Counted from the first letter of the stretch, positions 18,903 to 29,391 are shown. The stretch is 64,000 bases of DNA from a gamma proteobacterium HdN1 (GCA_000198515.1 FP929140.1:3198527-3262526); one strand, 5' to 3'. Numbers and translations are program-made. Notes: generated by a model not told the origin, from the letters alone.

Positions 18903-19445
18903 ATGAGGGCTCACATGCAGGAACGGATCGAAATGATAACCCTAGAGGGCAGAACGGGTTCGGCGGATGGGCTTTCGCCGGAGGAAGCGGCGGAAATTTT
19001 GGCGGGGCTTTCGCAATATCCTGACAATCAGGCAATGAGTATTGAAGCTCTAAAAATCGTGCAGCACCATCGTGGCTGGGTTTCCAATGAAAGTTTGAAA
19101 GCCGTGGCTGCCTTCCTGCGGCTTTCTCCGGAGGAAGTGGAGGGTGTGGCGACATTTTACAATCTGGTCTACCGGCAGCGAGTTGGAACGCATGTGGTGC
19201 GGGTGTGTGACAGTGTGAGTTGCTGGATTATGGGTTGTGAAGCGCTGGTTGGCGAGTTGCAAAATAAACTGCAGCTTACCCTGGGCGAGACGACGGCGGA
19301 TGGGAGATTTACGTTATTGCCGGGCCCGTGTATGGGAGCTTGTGATCATGCGCCTGTGGTCATGGTGGGGGATGATTACCATTTTGATGTGAAGGCAGAA
19401 GCGATCGACGCTCTGCTGAAACCCTATAGGCAGAAGCCCCTATGA
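18903..19445 (+). CDS. nuoE: NADH-quinone oxidoreductase subunit E
   Basis: The product (180 residues; ATGs at 18915 and 18933 are alternatives, as no clear ribosome-binding site distinguishes them) is the thioredoxin-fold subunit carrying [2Fe-2S] cluster N1a. The ligand motifs are VRVCDSVSCWIMG and LPGPCMGACDHAPVVMV. It works with NuoF and NuoG in the NADH-oxidising tip of complex I. The stop overlaps the nuoF start (ATGA). Confidence 0.97.
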   Translation: MRAHMQERIEMITLEGRTGSADGLSPEEAAEILAGLSQYPDNQAMSIEALKIVQHHRGWVSNESLKAVAAFLRLSPEEVEGVATFYNLVYRQRVGTHVVRVCDSVSCWIMGCEALVGELQNKLQLTLGETTADGRFTLLPGPCMGACDHAPVVMVGDDYHFDVKAEAIDALLKPYRQKPL

Positions 19446-20725
19446 GCGCCGTGATGGAAAAGGTTCTGACTCGTCATATTGGCCAAGGCATGAACCCGCC
19501 TCGCTTAGTGGATTACCAGCAGTCTGGCGGTTATGAAGGTTTTCGAAATGCGCTGCGCATGAAGCCGGCAGAAGTGGTGGACTTGGTTAAGGCGTCTAAT
19601 TTGCGTGGTCGTGGCGGAGCTGGATTTCCTACGGGAATGAAGTGGAGTTTTGTGCCACCGGGCGAACCTGGGCAAGTGCGTTATGTGATTGCCAATGCTG
19701 ATGAGATGGAGCCGGGCACTTATAAGGACCGTTGGCTGTTAGAAGGAGATCCCCACCAGTTTCTGGAAGGGATGATGATTGCTGCTCATGCGGTGCAGGC
19801 TTTGACGGGATATATTTTTCTCCGCTGTGAATATACGCTTGCGGCGCGGCGTCTGCAGGAAGCGATTGAGGAAAATACCCGCGCAAACCTGCTCGGAAAG
19901 AATATTCTCGGCAGCGGATTTAATTTCTCGCTGCATCTGCATTCGAGTGCAGGGCGGTATATTTGTGGTGAGGAAACGGCACTGATTAATTCGCTGGAAG
20001 GTCGTCGCGCTGTGCCGCGCGCCAAGCCGCCGTTTCCGCAGGTTTCCGGTTTGTGGGGAAAGCCTACGGTGGTGAATAACGTCGAAACCTTCTGTAATTT
20101 GCCGCATATTTTGCGCCATGGGCCGGAATGGTTTATTGGCTTGGGCTTGGTAAAAGATGCGGGCACCAAGATTTTTGGCGCTTCAGGACGTGTCAAAACG
20201 CCGGGGGCGTGGGAGTTGCCGATGGGTACGCCCATTCGCGAAATTTTTGAGAAGTACGCGGGCGGTATGCAGGATGGCTATCGCTTTCGAGGATTTTTGC
20301 CTGGCGGCGGTTCGACGGACTTTTTGGTGGAACAGCATCTTGATCTGCCGATGGAATATGACGTGATTGGCAAGGCGGGCAGTCGGATGGGTACGGGCCA
20401 ACTGATCGTTCTTGACGATAGAACCTGTCCGGTAGCGATGGTGTTGAATCTCGTGCGCTTTTTTGCGCAGGAGTCTTGTGGTTGGTGCACACCGTGTCGC
20501 GATGGCTTGCCTCATGCTGGACATATTTTAATGGAAATTGAACAGGGGCGCGGTCAAGCGCGGGATCTAGAAAAGCTGGAGGGTTTTACGCGATTTTTGG
20601 CGCCAGGAAATACCTATTGTGCGTTGGCGCCGGGCGCGGTGGAACCATTGCAGAGTGCTTTGAAGTATTTTCGTGAGGATTTTGAGCGGCATATCCAGCA
20701 GAAAGGATGTCCGTACCGTCACTGA
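19442..20725 (+). CDS. nuoF: NADH-quinone oxidoreductase subunit F
   Basis: This 427-residue flavoprotein subunit binds NADH and FMN and carries cluster N3. The Gly-rich nucleotide-binding segment LRGRGGAGFPTGMKWSFV and the FMN-region NADEMEPGTYKDR are visible. The [4Fe-4S] Cys residues are ESCGWCTPCRDG plus the downstream TYCALAPGAVEP. The start overlaps the nuoE stop. nuoG begins 43 bases after the nuoF stop. Length and motifs are normal. Confidence 0.97.
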   Translation: MSAVMEKVLTRHIGQGMNPPRLVDYQQSGGYEGFRNALRMKPAEVVDLVKASNLRGRGGAGFPTGMKWSFVPPGEPGQVRYVIANADEMEPGTYKDRWLLEGDPHQFLEGMMIAAHAVQALTGYIFLRCEYTLAARRLQEAIEENTRANLLGKNILGSGFNFSLHLHSSAGRYICGEETALINSLEGRRAVPRAKPPFPQVSGLWGKPTVVNNVETFCNLPHILRHGPEWFIGLGLVKDAGTKIFGASGRVKTPGAWELPMGTPIREIFEKYAGGMQDGYRFRGFLPGGGSTDFLVEQHLDLPMEYDVIGKAGSRMGTGQLIVLDDRTCPVAMVLNLVRFFAQESCGWCTPCRDGLPHAGHILMEIEQGRGQARDLEKLEGFTRFLAPGNTYCALAPGAVEPLQSALKYFREDFERHIQQKGCPYRH

Positions 20726-20768
20726 TCAACCGATTCCGAAGGCCGGTGGCCACCGTAAGGAATTCCAC

Positions 20769-23582
20769 ATGACTACGATTCATGTCGATGACGAAGCCCA
20801 TGAAGTAACGGGCGATAAAAATCTGCTGCAGGCTTGCCTTGAACTAGGGCTTGATTTGCCTTATTTCTGCTGGCACCCCGCGATGGGGTCGGTCGGGTCG
20901 TGCCGGCAATGTGCGGTTAAGGCTTTCCAGTCGCCGGAGGATACGCGCGGCAGAATTGTGATGGCGTGCATGACACCTATCACGGACGGTATGAGGGTTT
21001 CCATTCGGGATGAGGCTGCTCAAACCTTTCGAGATCAGTGCATTGAAGCCTTGATGACGAACCACCCGCATGATTGCCCTGTTTGTGAGGAAGGCGGAGA
21101 GTGTCACCTGCAAGACATGACCAATCTTTCGCAGCATCTGCAGCGGGAATATCGTGGGCGCAAGCGCACGTTTCGGAACCAGTATCTGGGGCCGTTCCTG
21201 AATCATGAAATGAATCGCTGCATCACCTGTTACCGCTGCCTGCGGTTTTACCGTGATTATGCGGGGGGGCGCGACCTGCACGCGCTTTCTTCCCGCAATC
21301 AGGTTTATTTTGGTCGTCATGAACCGGGAATTCTCGAAAATGAATTCAGCGGCAATCTCTCGGAAGTGTGCCCAACCGGTGTATTTACCGATAAAACTTT
21401 CAGCGCCCATTTTACAAGGAAATGGGATTTACAGAATACTGCGTCGGTGTGCGTGCATTGTGCGCATGGTTGCAATACAAGCCCCGGCGAGCGAGCCGGA
21501 ATATTGCGGAGGGTGGTAAACCGTTACAACAGTTCAGTGAATGGTTATTTCCTCTGTGATCGGGGGCGCTTTGGCTACGATTTCGTAAACAGCGACCAAA
21601 GGATACGGGGGCCATTGCTCTCTGGAGCGCCGGTCGTGACGGTACAGGGTGAACCGGATTTTGTAGAACGATTGGCTAGCAGCTTGCGAAATGTACCCGT
21701 GATTGGCATCGGCTCACCGCGAGCGTCGCTGGAAGCGAATTTTGCGCTCATGGATTGGGTGGGCAGAAAAAATTTCTATGCGGGTGTCGGTCGCAGTGAT
21801 CTTCGAATGCTGCAGTGTGTGGTAGAAATTTTGCGGCAAAACCTCGCAACAACGCCAACCCTAAGGGAAGTAGAGCAGGCTGACGCGGTTCTGATCATTG
21901 GCGAGGACGTCCTGCATACTGCGCCTCGGCTTGCGCTTGCGATCCGTCAGGCGAATCGCAATAAGGCAATTGAGCAGGCGAAGGCGGCACGCATTCATAC
22001 GTGGGATGCCGTGGCCGTCCAGAATCATGGGCGCTATGTGCGTTCACCTTTAATGATTCTTTCTACACATGTGACCGGCTTGGATGAGCTTGCGAGTAGA
22101 ACTCACGTGGATGTTGCCGCCAATCTTGCGCGCGTGACCTTTGCCGTTGCTCATCGCTTAGATGCGTCAGCACCTGCGGTGCAGGAATTGAGTGACGATG
22201 AAATGGCGCTGGTCGATGATATTGCGGCGATGCTGACTACTGCCAAACATCCGCTGATTGTGGCGGGGACGCAATGCGCTTCGCTTTCTTTGATTCAGGC
22301 GGCTGCCAACGTCGCCAGCGCAACGGCATTGAACAATTTAACTGCGCGGTTCATGTGCGTCGTTCCCGAATGCAACAGCATTGGCATGGCTATGCTTGGA
22401 GAAGCTGCGCATGGTGAATCTAGACATGGTGAATCTACACAGGGAGAAGCCAAGCGTAGTAATGGAGGCCACGCACTGGAGGATGCGATATCGTCCGTAA
22501 TTAACGCTGCACCGGATGCAAAAAAGGTGGTGGTCATTCTGGAAAATGATCTGTACCGCCGCATGGATCCGGCCATCGTCGATGCATTTTTGAAAAACGC
22601 AAGACAGGTCATCGCGTTGGATCACCTTCACAATGCGACGACTGCAAAAGCAGAGGTGGTGCTACCTGCCGCGACGTTTGCTGAAGCTCACGGAACCTTG
22701 GTAAGCAACGAAGGCCGGGCGCAGCGCCAGTTTTCGTGCTTTCAGCCGACCGGATCGGTGCGCCCGTCTTGGCAGTGGATTTCGCGGCTGGATGAAAAGC
22801 ATGGTTCGCGCCATTTCGACCAACTGACAAGAGCCTGCGCCGATAGCGTTGAGGGGCTTGCTGCAATTGTAGATGCAGCGCCTTCATCGGAATTTCGAAT
22901 GGCGGGTGTGAAAATCGCCCGTCAGACGCATCGTTATAGTGGGCGAACGGCTTTACGGTCACATATCAATGTGAGTGAGCCGCGTCAAGAAACTGACCCA
23001 GAATCGGCGCTGGCCTATTCGATGGAAGGCTTGCATGACGGTATGCCCTCATCTTTACGCCCAGACTATTGGGCTCCGTCGTGGAATTCCAATGAAGCCA
23101 TCAATAAATTTCAGAACGAAATGGCGGGCGAACTGACCGAAGGCGATCCCGGAGTGCGTTTGTTTGAGCCTTTGCAGAATTCCATTGTTTCCCAATGGTA
23201 TACGCAAATTCCTGAGCGCTGGCAGGCGAGTGCCGAGAGCTTTCAGCCCTATCCAGTGGCGATGATTTTCGGCTCTGAGGAATTAAGTGTTGCTGCCCCT
23301 GCCGTTCGTGAGCGCGTCGGCAGAGCGGCTGTAATTTTGCATGCCCAAGATGCAGAACGCATGAATCTTGAAGAAGGGGATTCCGTGGTGGTCAGGAGTG
23401 GCGATTGGGCAGCGACGGTAGGCGTTACTATCGACAGTCGCTCCGCGCGAGGAAGTATCGGTATTCCGCTTGGCCATCCTGATTTTCATTTCCCCAGTGG
23501 TGATTGCCTGCAACAGGATGTGACGGTTGAAGCAGTGAAGAATGCGGCAACATCCTCTTTTAATGGGCAGGGCGAAGCATGA
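20769..23582 (+). CDS. nuoG: NADH-quinone oxidoreductase subunit G
   Basis: This is the 937-residue iron-sulfur subunit. The N-terminal ferredoxin domain has the [2Fe-2S] ligands around FCWHPAMGSVGSCRQCAV. Next come the His/Cys N5 ligands (HPHDCPVCEEGGECHLQDM) and N4 ligands (CITCYRCLRFYRDY plus a later Cys). The molybdopterin-oxidoreductase-type domain begins with CVHCAHGCNTS and a distal Cys (YFLCDRGRF), the N7 cluster set present in E. coli-like enzymes. The ATG at 20769 has AAGGA upstream; the longer frame from 20673 overlaps nuoF and is not conserved. A 15-bp in-frame tandem repeat at 22410-22439 produces an HGES repeat in the variable part of the molybdopterin-like domain. Confidence 0.96.
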   Translation: MTTIHVDDEAHEVTGDKNLLQACLELGLDLPYFCWHPAMGSVGSCRQCAVKAFQSPEDTRGRIVMACMTPITDGMRVSIRDEAAQTFRDQCIEALMTNHPHDCPVCEEGGECHLQDMTNLSQHLQREYRGRKRTFRNQYLGPFLNHEMNRCITCYRCLRFYRDYAGGRDLHALSSRNQVYFGRHEPGILENEFSGNLSEVCPTGVFTDKTFSAHFTRKWDLQNTASVCVHCAHGCNTSPGERAGILRRVVNRYNSSVNGYFLCDRGRFGYDFVNSDQRIRGPLLSGAPVVTVQGEPDFVERLASSLRNVPVIGIGSPRASLEANFALMDWVGRKNFYAGVGRSDLRMLQCVVEILRQNLATTPTLREVEQADAVLIIGEDVLHTAPRLALAIRQANRNKAIEQAKAARIHTWDAVAVQNHGRYVRSPLMILSTHVTGLDELASRTHVDVAANLARVTFAVAHRLDASAPAVQELSDDEMALVDDIAAMLTTAKHPLIVAGTQCASLSLIQAAANVASATALNNLTARFMCVVPECNSIGMAMLGEAAHGESRHGESTQGEAKRSNGGHALEDAISSVINAAPDAKKVVVILENDLYRRMDPAIVDAFLKNARQVIALDHLHNATTAKAEVVLPAATFAEAHGTLVSNEGRAQRQFSCFQPTGSVRPSWQWISRLDEKHGSRHFDQLTRACADSVEGLAAIVDAAPSSEFRMAGVKIARQTHRYSGRTALRSHINVSEPRQETDPESALAYSMEGLHDGMPSSLRPDYWAPSWNSNEAINKFQNEMAGELTEGDPGVRLFEPLQNSIVSQWYTQIPERWQASAESFQPYPVAMIFGSEELSVAAPAVRERVGRAAVILHAQDAERMNLEEGDSVVVRSGDWAATVGVTIDSRSARGSIGIPLGHPDFHFPSGDCLQQDVTVEAVKNAATSSFNGQGEA
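22410..22439. repeat. 15-bp in-frame tandem repeat within nuoG
   Basis: CATGGTGAATCTAGA and CATGGTGAATCTACA lie head to tail and encode HGESR/HGEST. Being a multiple of three, the duplication keeps the frame. Confidence 0.85.
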
Positions 23583-24535
23583 ATAATCCCGTCACTGCCA
23601 TTCCTATTATTGTTGCCGTTTTACTGGGAATTTTTTCCTTTGCGGCCGTTCTCGTGTGGGCAGAACGCCGATTACTGGGAATCTGGCAGGATCGTTACGG
23701 CCCCAATCGGGTTGGCCCACTCGGTGTTGGACAAATTCTGGTGGATGTCGTAAAGCTGTTTATCAAAGAGGATTGGACGCCGCCGTTTGCTGACCGGATT
23801 CCCTTCATTATCGCACCCTGCATTATTCTGGTGGTTAGTTTGTTGGGGTTCGCGGTGATTCCAGTGGCGCCCGGTGCGACCATTTCCGACCTAAATATCG
23901 GCTTACTATTTGTGTTAGCGATTTCATCGCTTGGCGTGTACAGCATCATGCTGGGTGGTTATGCATCCAACAATAAATACAGTTTGCTCGGAGGTTTACG
24001 TTCCGCAGCGCAGATGATTAGTTATGAAGTATTCATGGGGCTTTCGGTGATGGGCGTAGTGATGCTGTCCGGTTCATTCAAGCTGGGAGAAATCGTTGAG
24101 GCTCAGCAGTCGATGTGGTTTGTGGTACCGCAATTCCTAGGGTTCTTGATTTTTATGATTGCCGGTATTGCCGAGACGCATCGTCTGCCATTTGATCTTC
24201 CAGAAGCAGAACATGAATTGGTGGCAGGATTTCACACCGAATATTCGGGGATGAAATTTGGCATGTTCATGGTGGGAGAATATGTTGGCATGGTGCTGGT
24301 CTCCAGCATGATCGTTACGCTGTTCTTCGGTGGCTGGCTGGGGCCTTTTCTGCCGCCGTTTGTATGGTTTTCAGTAAAGGTTCTGGCGTTTATCGGGCTG
24401 TTTATCCTGCTTCGTGCAGCGATTCCACGGCCGCGATACGACCAGCTGATGGCGTTTGGCTGGAAGGTAATGCTTCCCTTGTCGCTTCTGAATTTGGCGG
24501 TTACGGGTGGAGTGTGGCTCTGGCTGCACGCTTGA
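23579..24535 (+). CDS. nuoH: NADH-quinone oxidoreductase subunit H
   Basis: This 318-residue membrane subunit has about eight transmembrane helices and lines the quinone chamber. The conserved matrix-loop signatures [21 protein letters not shown] and [21 protein letters not shown] are present, including the acidic residues of the E-channel. The start overlaps the nuoG stop (ATGA). The length is normal. Confidence 0.97.
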   Translation: MNNPVTAIPIIVAVLLGIFSFAAVLVWAERRLLGIWQDRYGPNRVGPLGVGQILVDVVKLFIKEDWTPPFADRIPFIIAPCIILVVSLLGFAVIPVAPGATISDLNIGLLFVLAISSLGVYSIMLGGYASNNKYSLLGGLRSAAQMISYEVFMGLSVMGVVMLSGSFKLGEIVEAQQSMWFVVPQFLGFLIFMIAGIAETHRLPFDLPEAEHELVAGFHTEYSGMKFGMFMVGEYVGMVLVSSMIVTLFFGGWLGPFLPPFVWFSVKVLAFIGLFILLRAAIPRPRYDQLMAFGWKVMLPLSLLNLAVTGGVWLWLHA

Positions 24536-24569
24536 TGTGAGTTCATTATCGTGCGAGAGGGCGCGAGTC

Positions 24570-25097
24570 ATGTTCGAAGCGATCAAAAGCCAGTTGGTGT
24601 CGCTGGGTACGGTGCTGTCGCATACTTTTTCCAAGAAGGCCACCGTTCAGTATCCCGAGGAGCGCCCCTATCTAGCGCCGCGCTACCGTGGGCGAATTAT
24701 TCTCTCGCGCGACCCAGACGGTGATGAGCGTTGCGTGGCCTGCAATCTTTGCGCGTCGGTATGCCCGCCCGCCTGCATTTCGCTGCAGAAAGGAGAGCGC
24801 GAGGATGGTCGTTGGTATCCGGTATTTTTCAGGATCAATTTCTCGCGCTGCATTATGTGTGGGATGTGTGAAGAAGCCTGCCCGACCTACGCAATTCAGT
24901 TGACGCCTGATTTTGAAATGGGGGAATACGTCCGTCAGGATATGGTGTATGAAAAGGAGGATCTGCTCATTTCCGGAACTGGAAAATACCACGATTACAA
25001 TTTTTATCGAGTCGCTGGAAAGGCGATTTCTGGAAAGGGAAAAGGCGAGGGAATTCTGGAAGACCCACCCGTGGATCTGACCAGCCTGTTGCCCTGA
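24570..25097 (+). CDS. nuoI: NADH-quinone oxidoreductase subunit I
   Basis: This 175-residue peripheral subunit carries the two [4Fe-4S] clusters N6a and N6b, with motifs [16 protein letters not shown] and [16 protein letters not shown]. It links NuoG to NuoB in the electron path. I chose the ATG at 24570, which begins the family-typical N-terminal amphipathic helix, with GAGAGGGCGCGAG upstream. The frame from 24507 overlaps nuoH and is not supported. Forty-odd bases of non-coding sequence follow before nuoJ. Confidence 0.96.
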   Translation: MFEAIKSQLVSLGTVLSHTFSKKATVQYPEERPYLAPRYRGRIILSRDPDGDERCVACNLCASVCPPACISLQKGEREDGRWYPVFFRINFSRCIMCGMCEEACPTYAIQLTPDFEMGEYVRQDMVYEKEDLLISGTGKYHDYNFYRVAGKAISGKGKGEGILEDPPVDLTSLLP

Positions 25098-25147
25098 GAC
25101 ACCGGCAGATAACGCTTGAGCAACTTGTTAATGAGGGCGCTACCATT

Positions 25148-25675
25148 ATGGAAATGTTCACCTTCTACCTGACTTCGATCATTATCCTCACATCCATTTT
25201 AATGGTGGTGATCAGCGCAAATGCGGTGCATTCACTGCTGTACCTGATTCTTTCCTCTCTCGCTATGGCGGTGATTTTTTTTCAGATGGGCGCACCATTT
25301 GCGGCGGCGCTGGAAGTGATTGTGTATGCCGGTGCGATTATGGTGCTGTTCGTGTTCGTCGTCATGATGCTGAATCTTGGCCAGGCTGCGGTGGAGGAAG
25401 AACGGACGCTGATGCCGCTCGGCATTTGGCGAGGCCCTGCGCTACTAGCAGCGCTGTTGCTTGCTGAACTGGCTTTTCTCCTGTTTCAGCAGCCGGTGGC
25501 TTCATTGCCCGTAGCGGTCTATGCAAAACAGGTAGGAATCACGCTATTCGGCCCGTATCTGCTGGCCGTTGAATTGGCGTCCATCTTGCTGATGGCGGGG
25601 TTGGTCGGTGCCTACCACTTAGGAAGGCCGTTGCTGAAAAAGTCCGCCACCAGAACGCATGTGCGGGAGTCATGA
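25148..25675 (+). CDS. nuoJ: NADH-quinone oxidoreductase subunit J
   Basis: This 175-residue membrane subunit has five predicted helices. The characteristic third helix with a pi-bulge region (FAAALEVIVYAGAIMVLFVFVVMML) is intact. It couples the quinone cavity to the proton-pumping arm. The start at 25148 begins MEMFTFYLTS; nuoK follows one base after the stop. No abnormality seen. Confidence 0.96.
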   Translation: MEMFTFYLTSIIILTSILMVVISANAVHSLLYLILSSLAMAVIFFQMGAPFAAALEVIVYAGAIMVLFVFVVMMLNLGQAAVEEERTLMPLGIWRGPALLAALLLAELAFLLFQQPVASLPVAVYAKQVGITLFGPYLLAVELASILLMAGLVGAYHLGRPLLKKSATRTHVRES

Positions 25676-25676
25676 G

Positions 25677-25991
25677 ATGAATGCTGCCAATATCCCGTTG
25701 GATCATCTTATGCTGCTTTCCTGCATGATTTTCGTGATTGGCCTTGCCGGTGTCATGATGCGGAGAAATGTTCTCTACATCCTGATGTCGTTGGAAATCG
25801 TGCTGAATGCGGTTTGCCTAGCCTTTGTCTCAGCAGGAGCGCACTGGGGAAAAGCCGACGGGCAGATCATGTTTATGCTGATCTTGAGCCTCGCCGCTGC
25901 GGAGGTTTCCGTGGGCCTTGGGTTGATTCTTCAAATTCACCGCAAACACGGCACGCTTGACGTTGATCGTTTGAAGGAGTTGCAAGGCTGA
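25677..25991 (+). CDS. nuoK: NADH-quinone oxidoreductase subunit K
   Basis: This 104-residue membrane subunit has three helices. Helix two keeps the essential Glu in LMSLEIVLNAVCLAF and helix three the second Glu in LAAAEVSVGLGLIL; both take part in proton translocation. I chose the ATG at 25677, directly after the nuoJ stop. An in-frame start at 25659 would overlap nuoJ. The stop shares one base with the nuoL start (TGATG). Confidence 0.97.
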   Translation: MNAANIPLDHLMLLSCMIFVIGLAGVMMRRNVLYILMSLEIVLNAVCLAFVSAGAHWGKADGQIMFMLILSLAAAEVSVGLGLILQIHRKHGTLDVDRLKELQG

Positions 25992-27820
25992 TGCTGAACG
26001 CGATTGCTTGTGTGACCCTGCTACCTCTATTCGGTTTTTTTGTGCTGACACTTTTGCGTCCACCGGAACGGGTGGCTGCATGGATCGGTTGTGGGACGGT
26101 CGCAGCAGCGGCGGCCATCTTGTTTACCATCACCATCGGTTTTCTGCAGAATCCTCCGGCCGAAGGCCATGCGGTCGTGCACTACGGCACGTGGGTGGGT
26201 ATCGGTAGTTTTCAACCCGGATTTTCAGCTTGGGTAGACATGCTAACGCTCACGATGCTCTGCATTATTACCGGCGTAGGCTTTCTGATTCACGTTTATT
26301 CTGCAGGATATATGGTGCGTGACGAAGGTTTTGCGCGCTATTTCTCGTATCTGAATCTGTTTATTGCCGCTATGACTGTGCTGGTGATGGCGGATAATTT
26401 GCTGTTGCTGTTTATGGGGTGGGAAGGGGTTGGCCTGTGTAGCTATCTGCTGATTGGCTTCTGGTATCGTGATCCCGCCAATGGAGCCGCCGCACGTAAG
26501 GCGTTTATCGTCACGCGTGTGGGGGATACCGCAATGATCATTGGTTTTTTTATGCTGTACCTACAGTTTTCGACGATTGATATTGCGGAAATTTTGCGAA
26601 GGTCCCACGAGGCCATTTATTTCAACCAGAGCCTGTATACGGTGGTGGCCTTGCTGCTGTTGGGGGGTGCTGTCGGAAAATCTGCACAGCTGCCGTTACA
26701 GACTTGGCTTCCTGATGCAATGGCAGGGCCTACTCCCGTAAGCGCACTGATACATGCTGCGACGATGGTAACGGCAGGGGTGTACTTGATTGCACGTACT
26801 CACCCATTGTTTATGCAGGCTCCGCTCGCGCAACATGCGGTTGGTTGGGTTGGCTTGCTTACTCTGCTAATCGCGGGTGCGAGTGCGTTGGTGCAGGTGG
26901 ATATTAAGCGGATTCTTGCTTATTCCACCATTAGTCAAATTGGTTATATGTTTCTTGGGCTCGGCGTGGGAGCTTGGTCAGCGTCTATTTTTCACTTGAT
27001 GACGCATGCTTTTTTTAAGGCGCTGTTATTTCTCTCAGCGGGTACCGTAATCTTCTGTCTACATCACAAGCAGGATATTACCGAGATGGGTGGTTTGCGA
27101 AAACTTATGCCGCTCACCTTTGCGAGCTTTGTCATCGGTTGTGGAAGCCTCGCGTCACTTCCTCTCATTACCTCAGGGTTTTACAGCAAGGATGAAATTC
27201 TAATTGGCGCTTGGAACAGTGGCGAGATGGCCTTTTTCTGGGGCGGTGTTGTGGGTGCGCTGATCACTGCCGTGTACAGTTTCCGTTTGGTGTTCGTGGT
27301 TTTTTTTGGGGCGCCGAAAACACATCCAGATCATGCGCCCACGCTTAATATGCAGGTTCCGTTGGTATTGCTGGGGATTTTGTCCGTGATGGGTGGTGCA
27401 ATTCATCTGCGCTTAGACGGGGTGCTTCCTATCGGTAGCCATGAGGTATCTACTGGCGGGCACGGGATGATTTCTGCGCTGCTGATTGTGCTTCCTCTTG
27501 TGGGTGTGGCATTGGCGTGGTGGTTGTACCGACGTGGAATTACTTGGACAAAAACGACAGGCGCACCGGCCGCGATGCTGTTTTTTAGGCGTGGATGGGC
27601 GTTTGATGCGCTGTACGACGCAGTGCTAGTACACCCGTGGGTGTGGCTTGCGACCGTTAATCGCAGCGACGTTGTCGATTCGGGCTATACGGCGGTTGCG
27701 CGGCTTACACAGTGGTTGTACCAGCAGGCGAGTATTACGCAAACTGGCAGTGTGCGCTGGTATGCAGGCGTTATGATTTTCGGATTTACCCTCATCCTTT
27801 CAGCGGCTGTATTTCTATGA
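25991..27820 (+). CDS. nuoL: NADH-quinone oxidoreductase subunit L
   Basis: This 609-residue antiporter-like proton-pumping subunit is distal on the membrane arm. The antiporter signature is clear: FMGWEGVGLCSYLLIGFWY with the key Glu, AQLPLQTWLPDAMAGPTPVSALIHAATMV with Lys/His residues, and KRILAYSTISQIGYMFLGLG. The long C-terminal lateral helix and final anchor follow after about residue 510. The stop overlaps the nuoM ATG. Confidence 0.97.
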   Translation: MLNAIACVTLLPLFGFFVLTLLRPPERVAAWIGCGTVAAAAAILFTITIGFLQNPPAEGHAVVHYGTWVGIGSFQPGFSAWVDMLTLTMLCIITGVGFLIHVYSAGYMVRDEGFARYFSYLNLFIAAMTVLVMADNLLLLFMGWEGVGLCSYLLIGFWYRDPANGAAARKAFIVTRVGDTAMIIGFFMLYLQFSTIDIAEILRRSHEAIYFNQSLYTVVALLLLGGAVGKSAQLPLQTWLPDAMAGPTPVSALIHAATMVTAGVYLIARTHPLFMQAPLAQHAVGWVGLLTLLIAGASALVQVDIKRILAYSTISQIGYMFLGLGVGAWSASIFHLMTHAFFKALLFLSAGTVIFCLHHKQDITEMGGLRKLMPLTFASFVIGCGSLASLPLITSGFYSKDEILIGAWNSGEMAFFWGGVVGALITAVYSFRLVFVVFFGAPKTHPDHAPTLNMQVPLVLLGILSVMGGAIHLRLDGVLPIGSHEVSTGGHGMISALLIVLPLVGVALAWWLYRRGITWTKTTGAPAAMLFFRRGWAFDALYDAVLVHPWVWLATVNRSDVVDSGYTAVARLTQWLYQQASITQTGSVRWYAGVMIFGFTLILSAAVFL

Positions 27821-29391
27821 TGCTACTTGACCTGATTGTCTTGCTCTTCGGGGGCGGAATCTTGGCATGGATTTCTGGGCGAATGGATGCTCGGTTTCCG
27901 CGCTGGGTTTCGCTGATTGTGTTGCTGGTGGGTCTGCTGTATCTGATCACGCACTGGGTGGGTGCTGATCCAGACCTTGCAGATCGGGCGTTATCGGGCA
28001 TTCCGTCCGGCTCGGGTGTGTGGCAGTTTGCGCTGGTGGCGGACTGGATGCCTCTGTTTGGCGTGAAGTTTTTTCTGGCAGCCGATGGCTTGAGCCTCGC
28101 TTTGCTCGTTCTGACCTTTGGGCTTGGCATTGTTGCCGTATTTTCAGCATGGAGCGAAATTACCGACCGCAGCGGTTTTTTTTACTTCAATCTGCTGTGG
28201 ACGCTGGCGGGCGTGGCTGGGATCTTTTCGGCGCTTGATCTACTGCTATTTTTCTTCTTCTGGGAAGTCATGCTGATTCCAATGTATTTCTTGATCAGCT
28301 TATGGGGGCACGAAAAGCGTGAGTACGCGGCGCTAAAATTCTTCATTTTCACCCAGGTTAGCGGTTTGCTGATGCTGCTTTCGATCATTGCGCTGGCGTT
28401 CTTCCATTATCAGCAGACGGGCGTGATTACTTTTGATTATTTTTCACTGCGCAATACGCCGCTACCGGAGGGCGTTGGCATCTGGGTTATGCTGGGGTTT
28501 TTCGTAGCGTTCACAGTCAAGTTGCCTTCGGTTCCGTTCCATACTTGGCTACCGGACGCACATACCCAAGCTCCGACGGCGGGCAGCGTGCTACTGGCAG
28601 GGCTGTTACTCAAGACAGGTGCTTATGGGTTGATGCGTTTTATTCTTCCGTTATTTCCTTCGCAGGCCGCACAGTTTGCGCCGATCGCGATGTTGCTTGG
28701 TGTGATCAGTATTCTGTATGCGGCCAAGCTTGCATTCGCACAGCTGGATTTCAAGCGCCTGATTGCGTACACCAGCATCAGCCATATGGGATTTATTCTG
28801 CTTGGAATATTTTCCGCGAATGCCTTGGCAATGCAGGGGGCGGTGATACAGATGCTTGCGCATGGCATTAGTTCTTCAGCGCTTTTTGCCATTGCCGGTA
28901 GCCTTCAGCATCGTCTGCATACGCGGCAGTTCTCGCGCATGGGAGGATTAGCGAAAACCATGCCGAATACTGCAGCGATGGGCGTATTCTTTTCCATTGC
29001 GGCGCTGGGTATGCCGGGTTTTGGAAACTTTGTGGGTGAGGCGCTGGTTTTATTCGGAAGTTTTCAGGTCAACCCGCTGCTGACGATGCTGGCAACCGTG
29101 GGGATGATTCTTTCGCCTATTTATGCACTGAAAATTATACAAAAGGTGTTTCATGCGAATGCAGAGGCGGAGCCAATCGGCGACGCTCTCGGAGAGCAGG
29201 CGAGGGCTGAGGATTTTCGCTTCCATGAGCGCCTTTCGATGGGGCTGATGGTTGTGGCCATTCTCTGGCTTGGGGTTCACCCACAGCCGGTGATACGGCT
29301 TGTGGAGCCTTCAATATCCGCGTTACTCGTACCGGCGCCTGTACAGGTATCCGGATTGGCGCAGCAGGATGAATGGAGCATCGGTAGATGA
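27817..29391 (+). CDS. nuoM: NADH-quinone oxidoreductase subunit M
   Basis: This antiporter-like subunit has about 524 residues. Signatures are FFFWEVMLIPMYFLISLWG (key Glu), VKLPSVPFHTWLPDAHTQAPTAGSV, and KRLIAYTSISHMGFILLGIF. Two adjacent ATGs (27817 and 27820) can serve; the first overlaps the nuoL stop in ATGA. The longer frame from 27712 lies inside nuoL. The stop overlaps nuoN (ATGA). Confidence 0.97.
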   Translation: MMLLDLIVLLFGGGILAWISGRMDARFPRWVSLIVLLVGLLYLITHWVGADPDLADRALSGIPSGSGVWQFALVADWMPLFGVKFFLAADGLSLALLVLTFGLGIVAVFSAWSEITDRSGFFYFNLLWTLAGVAGIFSALDLLLFFFFWEVMLIPMYFLISLWGHEKREYAALKFFIFTQVSGLLMLLSIIALAFFHYQQTGVITFDYFSLRNTPLPEGVGIWVMLGFFVAFTVKLPSVPFHTWLPDAHTQAPTAGSVLLAGLLLKTGAYGLMRFILPLFPSQAAQFAPIAMLLGVISILYAAKLAFAQLDFKRLIAYTSISHMGFILLGIFSANALAMQGAVIQMLAHGISSSALFAIAGSLQHRLHTRQFSRMGGLAKTMPNTAAMGVFFSIAALGMPGFGNFVGEALVLFGSFQVNPLLTMLATVGMILSPIYALKIIQKVFHANAEAEPIGDALGEQARAEDFRFHERLSMGLMVVAILWLGVHPQPVIRLVEPSISALLVPAPVQVSGLAQQDEWSIGR